The position numbers and the translations under genes are program-made. A stretch of DNA of 64,000 nt, taken from NCBI RefSeq assembly GCF_003202155.1, contig NZ_QFLI01000003.1, positions 1-64,000 of the forward strand. Reading direction: 5' to 3'. This DNA comes from Marinifilum breve (GTDB lineage: Bacteria > Bacteroidota > Bacteroidia > Bacteroidales > Marinifilaceae). Positions 1 through 8,930 of the stretch are shown here, piece after piece (positions within the stretch are counted from its first letter, which is position 1; every line of letters begins with the position of its first letter). The notes beneath the pieces were generated by a model, which saw nothing but the letters and a program-made list of their open reading frames with translations, had not been told where the DNA came from and made no database searches.

Positions 1-645
1 TTTGGATGAACCGTTACATTCACATCATCAGTCGATGAACAGCCATTGCCATCGGTTACAACTACGGAATAATTTCCTGATGTTGATACTGTGATGGTTT
101 GAGTGGTTGATCCATTTGACCACAAATATGTAGCGCCTGCATTGCCTGCATCTAAGGTGATAGTATTTCCAGCACAAGTTTCCTGGTCCGTTCCAAGGTC
201 TACAACCGGGTTTGGATGAACCGCGACATTCACATCATCCGTTGCTGAACAGCCATTGCCATCAGTTACAACTACGGAATAATTTCCTGATGTTGATACT
301 GTGATGGTTTGAGTGGTTGATCCATTTATATGTAGCGCCTGAATTGCCGGCATCTAAAGTAATGCTTCCTCCTTCACAGGTTTCCTGGTCTAATCCAAGA
401 TCTACAACCGGGTTTGGATGAACCGTGACATTCACATCATCCGTTGCTGAACAGCCATTGCCATCAGTTACAACTACTGAATAATTTCCTGATGTTGATA
501 CTGTAATGGTTTGTGTCGTTGATCCATTTGACCACAGATAGGTTGATCCTGCATTGCCGGCATCTAATGTGATTGTTCCTCCAGCACAAGTTTCCTGGTC
601 CGTTCCAAGGTCTACAACCGGGTTTGGATGAACTGTTACATTCAC
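1..645 (-). pseudogene. C-terminal repeat part of surface repeat protein, out of frame (partial)
   Basis: This is the continuation of the repeat protein that starts at 3946 and leaves the window at position 1. It encodes near-identical 70-residue PKD/Ig-like units (GNYSVVVTDGNGC, DDVNVTVHPNPVVDLG, TITLDAGNAG) but is separated from the upstream part by a 5-bp deletion near 669. It is broken again by an 8-bp deletion near 327. Comparison with the intact units shows exactly which bases are missing. Together the two deletions remove 13 bp, so the original frame is not restored. From about 320 down to 1 the reading is again open and repeat-like in another frame. It could be a true pseudogene, a phase-variable gene or an assembly error in a repeat; the sequence alone cannot decide. 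Confidence 0.75.
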
Positions 646-830
646 ATCATCCGTTGCTGAACAGCCATTCGGTTACAACTACGGAATAATTTCCTGATGT
701 TGATACTGTAATGGTTTGTGTCGTTAATCCATTTGACCACAAATATGTAGCGCCTGCATTGCCTGCATCTAAGGTGATAGTATTTCCAGCACAGGTTTCC
801 TGGTCCAAACCTAGGTCTACTGTTGGAGGC
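1..830. repeat. 210-bp tandem repeats within adhesin gene
   Basis: The marker TTTGGATGAAC begins at 1, 211, 413 and 623. Spacings are 210, 202 and 210 bp, so the unit is 210 bp (70 codons) with one unit 8 bp short. The next unit inward (about 647-830) is 5 bp short and more diverged. Units are almost identical at the DNA level, unlike the older diverged repeats at 830-3900, which indicates recent amplification or homogenisation. Confidence 0.9.
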
Positions 831-3800
831 ATATTGACACTGATATTAGCATCATCCATTCCAACACAACCATTAACATCCGTTACGACTACAGAATAGT
901 TACCTCCAATTGGAGTTAAAATGGCTTGAAGAGTTTCTCCATTACTCCAAACATATGATGAACCCGGATGTCCAGCATCCAACATAACAGCAACTCCATC
1001 ACATGTTACTTTATCAGGCCCCAAGTTAATAACAGGATTGGAATGTACCCTTACATCAACATCATCTGTTCCAGTACAACTATTAATGTCGGTAACGATA
1101 ACAGAATAATTTCCTGCTGATTTTACAATTATGGACTGACTTGTTTCTCCAGTATTCCATAAATAAGTTCCTCCAGCAAAATTCGCCGTGAGTGTAACGG
1201 AATCTCCCTGACAAAATTCTCTATCAAGCCCTAGGTCAACTGATAGATTTGAATTAATATCCACACGAAGTGTATCAAAATCGGGTACAGTACATGGAGC
1301 AATTGGTTGAGCGCCTAATTCAAGATCTACATATCCATTAGCTATATCAGTTAAACCTGGAGTATAGTTTGCATTCAAATTTTTGTTGTTATCAAAAGTA
1401 CCATCTCCTAAAGTTCTCCAAACAAAAGAAGACTCATTTTGAACTGTACCATTTAAAGAGGCAATTCCTGATTCACAAATTGATAAATCTAAACCTGCAT
1501 CCGCAATTACATGTTGAATTACTGTTACTGTCACATCCAATGGAATCTCTGCCAATTTGTACATACTAATACCATCAAAAGCAAATGCATTATCGCTACC
1601 TGAAGTAGATGTATTATTAATTTTAATATTTAATTGAGAATCCGTTCCCGAATAAACTAAAGTTTTATATTCTGTCCAATCACAAGGATTGGCAGTACTA
1701 AAATTCATAGCAATTTTACCATTAATGATTACCTCAAAATCGTCATAGCTGGAGTTCTTTAAATTTGTCACATTTAATGAGAAAGTATAATAACTATCTG
1801 CATCCACATCAATATCCTGTTCCCAAACCGTTGTGTTTATATTCCCTCCTTCAACAATCAAAACATTATCGCTCGAATTGCCGGTAATTCCGCCACAATC
1901 GCTTTTATCTGAACCAAAAACATCTGTATCATTATTAATTGTATACTTACTACTTCTTGATCTACAAGACCATCTCCAAGGTCTGGAACAATAATAATAG
2001 TCACTCTGAAAGCCAATATTACCTAATGTAAAATCACCATTATTTACCAGTTCCAAAGTTTTATCTATATAAAATAATCTTAGATTATAAGTAGTAGTAA
2101 AATCGGGTGTCACCACTACTCGAGAAGAGAGACCATCTACATCCCAATTGAATAGAAAATCAGTTCCAGCATAAAGTTCTACTGATTCTCCTCTACAAAT
2201 AATAGTATCATTTAGTGTAACAGGTGGTATTGTTCCAGATGAGCTAGTAATATTAATCATATCCATTGCAGAACATCCATTAATATCCATTACGCGAACT
2301 GCATATAAACCAGCTTTATCAACATTTAAATATCTTCCTCTCGATCCATCATCCCAAGTGTATCTGAAATGACTCCCCGCATCCAGCGTAATCACATCTC
2401 CATCATTAATCTCCTGATCTGGGCCTAAATCCACTGTTGGAGGAGGAACAAGGTTAACATTGATATCATCAGTAGCATTACATCCATACGAATTGGTTAC
2501 TGTAACTGAATAATTACCTGCATTATAAACAATTATTTCCTGTGTAGTCTCTCCAGTACTCCACAGGTAGCTTGCTCCTGAAATACCAGCATCTAAAACA
2601 ACTGGTTCTCCACTACAAACTGTTTTATCTGGACCCAAATCAATATTCAAATTAGCATAGAATCCTACATGAACCGTATCCGATTCAACACAACCAAAAG
2701 CATTGGTCACTTCTACTGAATAGTCGCCATCTATAGAAACGATAATGGTTTGCGATGTTTCACCTGTATTCCATTGATATGTTGAACCCAAATTTCCTGC
2801 ATCCAATGTTACATCACCTCCACCACAGGAAGCGAGATGATCTCCAAATCCTATTACAGGAACCGGATTTAGATTCAATCTTAACTCATCCGTTACTAAT
2901 CCACAAGGAGAATTTGAAACAGCATTCGCCGTTAAAACCACAATACCACTTGTTCTATCATTGATTCCGGGCAGATACCTTGAATTAACATCTTTGGGGT
3001 TTGAAAATGTTCCATCACCAGAGCTTGTCCAATAAAATCCGGTATTATTTGAAACCGAAGCTGATAAACTGGCCTGAACATTCCCACATATTGTTTGATC
3101 GGGCCCAGCATTAACCGTCGCAGGATCTACTACATTTACAGTCCTTGAATCAGGAACTTCTACCAAGGGGTTAAATGAAATGCCATCCAAGGCATAATCA
3201 TTACCACTTCGAATCAAGTTCTTATTTACGATTGAAATTACAATGGAAGTTTTAGAACCAGAATACCATAATGAATAAAATTCCTCCCAATTACATGTTG
3301 ATCCTGAACTTGGTTCGATATAGTCACCCATAAGAACACCATCAATCATGAACTCAAGACGAGCAGGGTTGGTTGGATGAACATTACATGCCCAAGTTGA
3401 AAATGCGTAATATTGGTTTGGATTTACTGTAATGGTTTGACTCCATACAACAACATTTTCATCCGGTGCACCATTTACAATTAAGTAATTGTCTGGACTA
3501 TTTCCAGAATGACCTCCACAAGGTGAAAAATTTGCATGATACTCATTCGGATTATCATCTACTGCATACCTTCCCTCTTCCCATAAAGATTGAGGATGTG
3601 AATGATTAGAGGAAGATAATATTGGATCGGGACAATAAACATATTCACTATAAAAACCTGTATTTCCATAGTCAAAATCACCATTTGTAATCAATTCTGT
3701 TCCTGTATCGGGAATAAAAACTCTAAGAGAATAGTTTGTAGTTGTTATAGGTGAAACCGTGATGTTTTTTGACAAATCACCAGTGTTCCAATTGTACATA

Positions 3801-3946
3801 TAAGAGCCTGGTCGCGCCTCAAGTACAACAGATTCGCCTACACAAATTGTGGTATCACTTTGGGGGCTTACAATTTGTGCCGTCCCAAAATGATAACAAA
3901 TTATTAATAAGTACGTAGAACAAAACAGTCGTAAAAGTTTATTCAT
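647..3946 (-). CDS. Secreted PKD/Ig-like repeat surface protein (truncated by frameshift)
   Basis: The 1099-residue product starts with a signal peptide (MNKLLRLFCSTYLLIICYHF, cleavage near TAQ). It alternates Ig/PKD-like units of about 70 residues (motifs DLGPD or DLGLD, LDAG, Y.WSTGE, I.V...GNYSV.VT, GC...D). Two longer insertions start with NGDF...GNTGF and NGDF...GNIGF, resembling carbohydrate-binding or jelly-roll modules that each precede another repeat block. Such proteins are exported adhesins or gliding-associated surface proteins in Bacteroidota. A C-terminal sorting domain would be expected beyond the window edge. The frame ends early (VVVTEWLFSNG then stop) because five bases are missing near 669. 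No neighbouring gene is close enough to form an operon. Confidence 0.8.
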   Translation of the reverse strand: MNKLLRLFCSTYLLIICYHFGTAQIVSPQSDTTICVGESVVLEARPGSYMYNWNTGDLSKNITVSPITTTNYSLRVFIPDTGTELITNGDFDYGNTGFYSEYVYCPDPILSSSNHSHPQSLWEEGRYAVDDNPNEYHANFSPCGGHSGNSPDNYLIVNGAPDENVVVWSQTITVNPNQYYAFSTWACNVHPTNPARLEFMIDGVLMGDYIEPSSGSTCNWEEFYSLWYSGSKTSIVISIVNKNLIRSGNDYALDGISFNPLVEVPDSRTVNVVDPATVNAGPDQTICGNVQASLSASVSNNTGFYWTSSGDGTFSNPKDVNSRYLPGINDRTSGIVVLTANAVSNSPCGLVTDELRLNLNPVPVIGFGDHLASCGGGDVTLDAGNLGSTYQWNTGETSQTIIVSIDGDYSVEVTNAFGCVESDTVHVGFYANLNIDLGPDKTVCSGEPVVLDAGISGASYLWSTGETTQEIIVYNAGNYSVTVTNSYGCNATDDINVNLVPPPTVDLGPDQEINDGDVITLDAGSHFRYTWDDGSRGRYLNVDKAGLYAVRVMDINGCSAMDMINITSSSGTIPPVTLNDTIICRGESVELYAGTDFLFNWDVDGLSSRVVVTPDFTTTYNLRLFYIDKTLELVNNGDFTLGNIGFQSDYYYCSRPWRWSCRSRSSKYTINNDTDVFGSDKSDCGGITGNSSDNVLIVEGGNINTTVWEQDIDVDADSYYTFSLNVTNLKNSSYDDFEVIINGKIAMNFSTANPCDWTEYKTLVYSGTDSQLNIKINNTSTSGSDNAFAFDGISMYKLAEIPLDVTVTVIQHVIADAGLDLSICESGIASLNGTVQNESSFVWRTLGDGTFDNNKNLNANYTPGLTDIANGYVDLELGAQPIAPCTVPDFDTLRVDINSNLSVDLGLDREFCQGDSVTLTANFAGGTYLWNTGETSQSIIVKSAGNYSVIVTDINSCTGTDDVDVRVHSNPVINLGPDKVTCDGVAVMLDAGHPGSSYVWSNGETLQAILTPIGGNYSVVVTDVNGCVGMDDANISVNMPPTVDLGLDQETCAGNTITLDAGNAGATYLWSNGLTTQTITVSTSGNYSVVVTEWLFSNG

Positions 3947-4267
3947 TTCCCCTCCTCATTTTACTTAGGCTCACAATTCCCTCGCAATAATTCATTTTGA
4001 CGAATGATTACTTTTATTTCTTTAACTACGTAAATTTAGTGATTAAAGTTTGTAAAATCCTCAATTAAAAGCTAAGTTTTCTTAAACAAAAAATCATCTC
4101 ATTGATAATGAGAAGTTTTGCACCACCAGATTATTTTATTCAAATTAAGATTAAATAGTAAAATTACATCTAACAAAAAGATTATTTTTTAATCAAAAAT
4201 CTTCCAGAACACAACAAGGATAAGGGGTATAGCAACAAAAGAAGGTATTTAAAATAAAAATAAGAGA
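3947..4267. other. Intergenic region upstream of the repeat protein
   Basis: This AT-rich 321-bp gap lies between the start of the repeat protein and the stop of rluF. On the minus strand it contains TAAATTTA near 4030, one mismatch from the Bacteroidetes -7 box TAnnTTTG, which could serve the repeat protein. I see no RNA gene or coding region. Confidence 0.3.
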
Positions 4268-4993
4268 TTAAAAACCATCATGTGTTTTTCGCGAATCTTC
4301 GCACAAATTCAACAAATCTCTGAGCTCTTTTTTAGTAAAGGAACGATATTTACCTGGCTTTAAAGTCCCTAAATCAATATTCATGATTCTGAGACGTTTT
4401 AGCATGGTAACTTCATAGCCTAAATATTCACACATCCTACGAATCTGGCGATTCAAACCTTGAGTAAGTATAATTTTAAATGTGTGATTGTTTACCTTCC
4501 AAACCTTACATTTTTTGGTAACAGTATCCAAAATAGGAATTCCATTACTCATTCGGCGAATAAAATCATTTGTAATCTTTTTATTCACTCGAACAATGTA
4601 TTCCTTTTCATGATTATTTCTGGATCGAAGAATTTTATTTACAATATCACCATCATTGGTCATAAAAATCAAACCTTCACTTGGCTTATCCAGTCTACCA
4701 ATTGGAAATATTCTTTCTGGATAATTGATATATGAAACAATATTGCCTTTAACTCGAAGGTCGGTAGTACATGTAATTCCAACAGGCTTATGAAAGACAA
4801 GGTAAATATTTCGAACAGTTTTGGTTACAACCTGACCTTTAACAGATATTTCATCGGAACTTGTAACCTTTAACCCCATTTCAGCTACTTTGCCATTCAC
4901 TTTCACCTTGCCCGTTTCGATCAGCTTATCCGCCTCTCTACGTGAACAATATCCTGTTTCTGCAATTGCCTTATTCAATCGGGTATATTCCAT
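4268..4993 (-). CDS. rluF: 23S rRNA pseudouridine synthase, RluF type
   Basis: The 241-residue protein has an N-terminal S4 RNA-binding domain (residues about 3-60, RLNKAIAETGYCSRREAD) and an RsuA/RluB/E/F-type catalytic domain. The catalytic motif GRLDKPSEGLIFMTNDGD places the active-site aspartate at D102. The motif QGLNRQIRRMCEYLGYEV and the KILRSR stretch match RluF, which isomerises U2604 (E. coli numbering) of 23S rRNA, better than RluB or RluE. Length is close to the family norm without the variable tail. It lies upstream of nothing on its strand and is likely monocistronic or read from the carbonic anhydrase side. Confidence 0.88.
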   Translation of the reverse strand: MEYTRLNKAIAETGYCSRREADKLIETGKVKVNGKVAEMGLKVTSSDEISVKGQVVTKTVRNIYLVFHKPVGITCTTDLRVKGNIVSYINYPERIFPIGRLDKPSEGLIFMTNDGDIVNKILRSRNNHEKEYIVRVNKKITNDFIRRMSNGIPILDTVTKKCKVWKVNNHTFKIILTQGLNRQIRRMCEYLGYEVTMLKRLRIMNIDLGTLKPGKYRSFTKKELRDLLNLCEDSRKTHDGF

Positions 4994-5055
4994 TCCTTAA
5001 ATCGCCTGTTATTAATATTTAAAGGTTGACAAAAGTAATGGAATATTTCATACCA

Positions 5056-5595
5056 TCACTCCTCAATCATATACATTTTGTTGTTATCAACATTGTAAAA
5101 AAGAGGTGCAACAACTATGTTTGGATACTTCTTGCGTAGTCTTTTTGCCTCCATGGCAACAAACTCAGCAGCATTTCCTACTTCGAACATTGGAGCAAAA
5201 TTATTAAAATGTTCTTCTGCTCTTTCCTTGCTCCAGCCTCCATTATTCACCAATCCATCAATAAATTGTCCTTTCTTCGATACCAAATTAACCATTCCAC
5301 AGTTGTTGTGTCCAATCAATGCGATATGCTTAATCCCACCAACCGAAATGGCATATGACACTTTAAATTCACTGTATCGAAGATTAGCTCCTCCGGTACG
5401 AATGATATAGGAAAAATTCTCTGGAATATGTAGATGTTTTCTATGATCCATACACATTCCTACCAACAATTCTGCTTTGGTATAATCGGTAAAAGGTCTT
5501 TTAAGGTTATGATATTCTAACAGTAGTGCAATAGGGGTATTCTGATACTTCGAAAGGATATCTTCTGAAGAATTAATTTCAATAAGTTGATTCAT
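5056..5595 (-). CDS. Beta-class carbonic anhydrase-like protein
   Basis: The 179-residue protein keeps the beta-carbonic anhydrase zinc site: C48 in CMDHR, H96 and C99 in GHNNCGM, plus the D50/R52 dyad of the CxDxR motif. It should interconvert CO2 and bicarbonate in the cytoplasm. It is shorter than classical beta enzymes and resembles the compact carbonic anhydrase-related subgroup. It lies 62 bp upstream of rluF and 76 bp downstream of glsA on the same strand. Linking it to glutaminase in acid-base balance is only an inference from adjacency. Confidence 0.8.
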   Translation of the reverse strand: MNQLIEINSSEDILSKYQNTPIALLLEYHNLKRPFTDYTKAELLVGMCMDHRKHLHIPENFSYIIRTGGANLRYSEFKVSYAISVGGIKHIALIGHNNCGMVNLVSKKGQFIDGLVNNGGWSKERAEEHFNNFAPMFEVGNAAEFVAMEAKRLRKKYPNIVVAPLFYNVDNNKMYMIEE

Positions 5596-5671
5596 GGTAA
5601 TTTTGATAATAGTTAATGTTTAGAATGGTTCTAAAGATAACCAATTGAATCTCTTTTGCAAATACCCGAAA

Positions 5672-6586
5672 TTAAAATATCGATGATGCAGTATAACTTG
5701 TAAATTCTTCTAAAAATCTCATGCCTTTATTTGAGTTTCCTTTCTTATTTAATCGAGGACTCCAAACTACCATGCTGTATTTTCCAGGGTGAACAACAGC
5801 AATTCCACCACCTACTCCACTTTTACCAGGTAATCCTACCTTAAAAGAAAATTCTCCGGCCTCATCGTACAAGCCACAAAGTTGCATTACTGCATTAATT
5901 CGCTTCGACTTGCTAGAACTTATTATTTGATTGCCATTAACCGGATCTTTTCCATAATTGGCCAAAAACAAAAACGTTCGAGCCAATTCACTACAAGTCA
6001 TTTCAATAGAACACAAATCAAAGTAAAAATCTATTACTTCATGAATGTTATTCTCGATATTCCCAAAAGACTTCATCAGGTTACATAAGGCTGCATTTCT
6101 ATGCCCTTTCGATTTTTCCGATTGTGCAATACGATCACAATAATCTATTTGATTGTTGCCAGACAGATGTCGAACAAAATTAATGAAATCTTCCCTTGGA
6201 TTTTTCAATTTACTCACCAAAACATCAGCAATAACTATCGCTCCAGCATTAATAAACGGATTTCTAGGAATTCCTTCATCATATTCCAATTGCACCAATG
6301 AATTAAAAGGATTTCCTGATGGTTCCACACCAACTCTTTTCCAAAGCTCATCCTCTTCTATTTCAAAAGCCATTGTTAATGAAAGAACTTTAACAATACT
6401 TTGAATAGAAAACTTCTCTTCTGAATCCCCAAAATGGTAATTCATTCCCTCAACGGAACACAAATGAACACCAAATTTATTTGGCAATACTCTTTGCAGT
6501 TCAGGAATATACGATGCAACTGCTCCATCGTCCTTATAAGAACTCAGCTTTGCATTAATATCGGTAAAAATCTTGTTGTAATCCAT
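5672..6586 (-). CDS. glsA: Glutaminase A
   Basis: The 304-residue protein matches the serine-dependent glutaminase family over its full length. It converts glutamine to glutamate and ammonia. The catalytic S-x-x-K is visible as FSIQSIVKV (S63, K66). Other conserved blocks are PFINAGAIV, the CGLYDEAGEF tyrosine segment and VGLPGKSGVGGGI. There is no signal peptide, so it is cytoplasmic. The start ATG at 6586 gives the usual N-terminus. Glutaminase activity supports acid resistance in some bacteria; that role here is speculative. Confidence 0.95.
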   Translation of the reverse strand: MDYNKIFTDINAKLSSYKDDGAVASYIPELQRVLPNKFGVHLCSVEGMNYHFGDSEEKFSIQSIVKVLSLTMAFEIEEDELWKRVGVEPSGNPFNSLVQLEYDEGIPRNPFINAGAIVIADVLVSKLKNPREDFINFVRHLSGNNQIDYCDRIAQSEKSKGHRNAALCNLMKSFGNIENNIHEVIDFYFDLCSIEMTCSELARTFLFLANYGKDPVNGNQIISSSKSKRINAVMQLCGLYDEAGEFSFKVGLPGKSGVGGGIAVVHPGKYSMVVWSPRLNKKGNSNKGMRFLEEFTSYTASSIF

Positions 6587-6737
6587 TGAAAAAGTCTGAA
6601 ATCAATTTGAGTTAAAACTAGAAAATAGATTTCCTTAATCCATAATCTTCACGTAGTATTTTCATACAATTGCAGAAAATTATTCTTTTTTAAAAGCTTT
6701 GGAAATGTAATTATGAATTCTGCCTCTACTACCTGAC

Positions 6738-7676
6738 TTATTCATCACCTTCAGTCACATACGGTAAGGTAAAATAAAATTCGGTGCCTTGACCGAGAAC
6801 AGATTCCGCCCAAATTTCACCTCCCATTTTAGTAACAATTCCTTTACAAATGGCTAAGCCTAAACCTGCTCCACCAGATAGTTTAGTGGTTTCTACTTCT
6901 GCTCTTTCGAAACGATTAAAAATCCTTTTAATCATATCGGGATGTATCCCTGAACCTGAATCTTTTACAAAAAACAAAAGGTTTCCATTTTGTAGTTCAA
7001 AACCAAATTCAATCGTTCCATGAGAAGTAAATTTCTTCGCATTACTTAGAAGGTTATCCAATATTTGTTTTAATTTAACCTCATCAGTGATAAGCTCTGC
7101 ATCTGCTATAATTTCGCACTTTGTAAGGGTTAATTGCACACCATTATCAAGTGTTTCGATGTGAGAAGAAAAAACCTCATCAAGCAAATTGTTCAATTTA
7201 ACCCTTCCTCGTTCTATCGTAATATTTCCAGTTTCTATTAATGACAAGTCAAGAACATCGTTAACCACACCCAATAGTTGATTCGAACATTTATGGATAA
7301 TATCCATATATCTTTCTCTTTGCTCTTTACTTAAGTTTTCACTCTTTAACAGCTCCACAAAACCGACAATCCCATTCATAGGAGTTCTAATTTCATGTGA
7401 CATGTTTTGTAGAAATGCAGATTTTAAGGATTCACTTTTTTTTGCTTTTTGTTCTGCTTTGCGGATTTTATAAAGATTTTTCCTTAGATAAACATAGAAC
7501 AAGAGTCCCGAAGCCAATACATAAAACCAACCTTTATATGTTTGAATCACCGTTAAGTAATGAATATCATATATTAATGATTTTAATGCTCGATCGGAAA
7601 ATAATATCCAGAAACCACCAATGATCAGATAGCTTAGTAAAAATTTATATTCGAACTTTATTTTCGTATTTTTCAC
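6738..7676 (-). CDS. Membrane sensor histidine kinase
   Basis: This 312-residue kinase has two transmembrane segments (about residues 12-27 and 51-64) and almost no periplasmic sensor domain (about 23 residues between them). A short linker leads to a HisKA domain with phospho-acceptor H94 in FLQNMSHEIRTPMNGI. The HATPase domain shows N (NLLSNAKKF), G1 (VKDSGSGI) and G2 (GGAGLGLAI) boxes. No receiver domain is fused and no response regulator gene is next to it, so it is an orphan kinase. The tiny periplasmic loop suggests that it senses something in the membrane or works with a partner. Confidence 0.9.
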   Translation of the reverse strand: MKNTKIKFEYKFLLSYLIIGGFWILFSDRALKSLIYDIHYLTVIQTYKGWFYVLASGLLFYVYLRKNLYKIRKAEQKAKKSESLKSAFLQNMSHEIRTPMNGIVGFVELLKSENLSKEQRERYMDIIHKCSNQLLGVVNDVLDLSLIETGNITIERGRVKLNNLLDEVFSSHIETLDNGVQLTLTKCEIIADAELITDEVKLKQILDNLLSNAKKFTSHGTIEFGFELQNGNLLFFVKDSGSGIHPDMIKRIFNRFERAEVETTKLSGGAGLGLAICKGIVTKMGGEIWAESVLGQGTEFYFTLPYVTEGDE

Positions 7677-7806
7677 AACCTCAAATCAAATAACAAAAAA
7701 GATCTAAATAAAGTCTACAAAAATAATTAATCCAATAACATTAAACAACTGTCAATTAGATCACAATGGATAATCCTAAAACAAAGGTGAAAATTATATC
7801 ACTTTA

Positions 7807-8853
7807 CTAATCTTCAAAAATATTGTACTTGGCTTTTCTTTCTTTCCATCTTTCCTTGGCATATTGTTGCATGTCTACAATCTTATCACGCTCATCAATA
7901 ATTTCCAAACCAAGTAAAGTTTCAATGATATCTTCCATGGTAACAATACCATCCATTCCACCATATTCATCAACCACTAGAGCAATATGTTCTTTTTCAC
8001 TTAGCAGCTTATCCCAGGTATTTAGGAGCGTTTGAAATTCAGGTACCACAACTATTGGACGAATCAGATCTTTTAACTTCAAATCCGTTTGTCCCTCTGC
8101 CAACTTCTCAAATACAGTTTGTCGAAACACATAGCCAGTAATATTGTCTTTATTTTCCTGATAAACAGGAATTCTAGAATAATACAAGTATTTCTTTTTC
8201 CCCAGAAAATCTTTCAATAACATATTTTCATCAGCCACTTCTACAACCACACGAGGTGTCATTACTTCCGTAACATTCAGGCTTTTTAACCTGATCAAAT
8301 TTTGAATAATTCTATTCTCCTTTTCTTCGAACACACCTTCCTCAGTTCCAATTTTAGCCATTGCTGATATTTCTTCACGACTCACAGAAACCTCATCTTC
8401 ACCACGAGAAAATATTTTTGAGATATAGCCAGTTAAAACCACCAAAGGATAGGTTAAAAACACCATCGCGTTAATAATCAAACCAGAAACAATAGCCAGA
8501 TTCCTCCAATACAATGCTCCTATGGTTTTTGGTATAATTTCGGAGAATATCAAAATTAGAAAAGTTAATACTGCCGAAATAACACCAAAGTAAACCTCTC
8601 CAAACAGTTTTGTTGCTTCAGCACCTACTCCAGCTGCACCAATTGTATGCGCTATTGTATTTAATGAAAGAATGGCAGACAAAGGCCTCTCAATATTCTC
8701 TTTTAGTTTGATAAAAGTATTGGCAGACTTTACTCCATTTTCCTTCTTCACATTCAAAAAAGAAACTGGCGTAGAAAGAAGTACCGATTCCATTACTGAA
8801 CACAGAAAGGAAACAAAGAGTGCTAAAAAGAGGTAGAAAAACAGAAGAAACAT
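7807..8853 (-). CDS. CNNM/DUF21 and CBS domain membrane protein (hemolysin C-like family)
   Basis: The 348-residue protein has an N-terminal CNNM (DUF21) transmembrane domain with about four helices (residues 1-145), including an E.VLLSTP segment and the AEATKLFG...FSEIIPKTIG block. A cytoplasmic CBS pair follows (about 190-325; VMTPR, DEYGGMDGIVTMEDIIE). Relatives (YtfL, CorC-associated, CNNM) are linked to magnesium or cobalt efflux. The C-terminal CorC_HlyC domain usual in longer members is missing, so this is the short form. The start at 8853 places the first helix at the N-terminus. Confidence 0.88.
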   Translation of the reverse strand: MFLLFFYLFLALFVSFLCSVMESVLLSTPVSFLNVKKENGVKSANTFIKLKENIERPLSAILSLNTIAHTIGAAGVGAEATKLFGEVYFGVISAVLTFLILIFSEIIPKTIGALYWRNLAIVSGLIINAMVFLTYPLVVLTGYISKIFSRGEDEVSVSREEISAMAKIGTEEGVFEEKENRIIQNLIRLKSLNVTEVMTPRVVVEVADENMLLKDFLGKKKYLYYSRIPVYQENKDNITGYVFRQTVFEKLAEGQTDLKLKDLIRPIVVVPEFQTLLNTWDKLLSEKEHIALVVDEYGGMDGIVTMEDIIETLLGLEIIDERDKIVDMQQYAKERWKERKAKYNIFED

Positions 8854-8930
8854 GTTGATTTTTTTGTTACAAGTTATTTTGCCCCAAAATACTTCTTTTT
8901 ACTGATTTTTAATCAGCATAATCCCGAATT

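Noticed and set aside
711-899. Plus-strand frame in the adhesin repeats, and similar frames at 1369 and 2755
   Set aside because: They are antisense shadows of the repeat protein.
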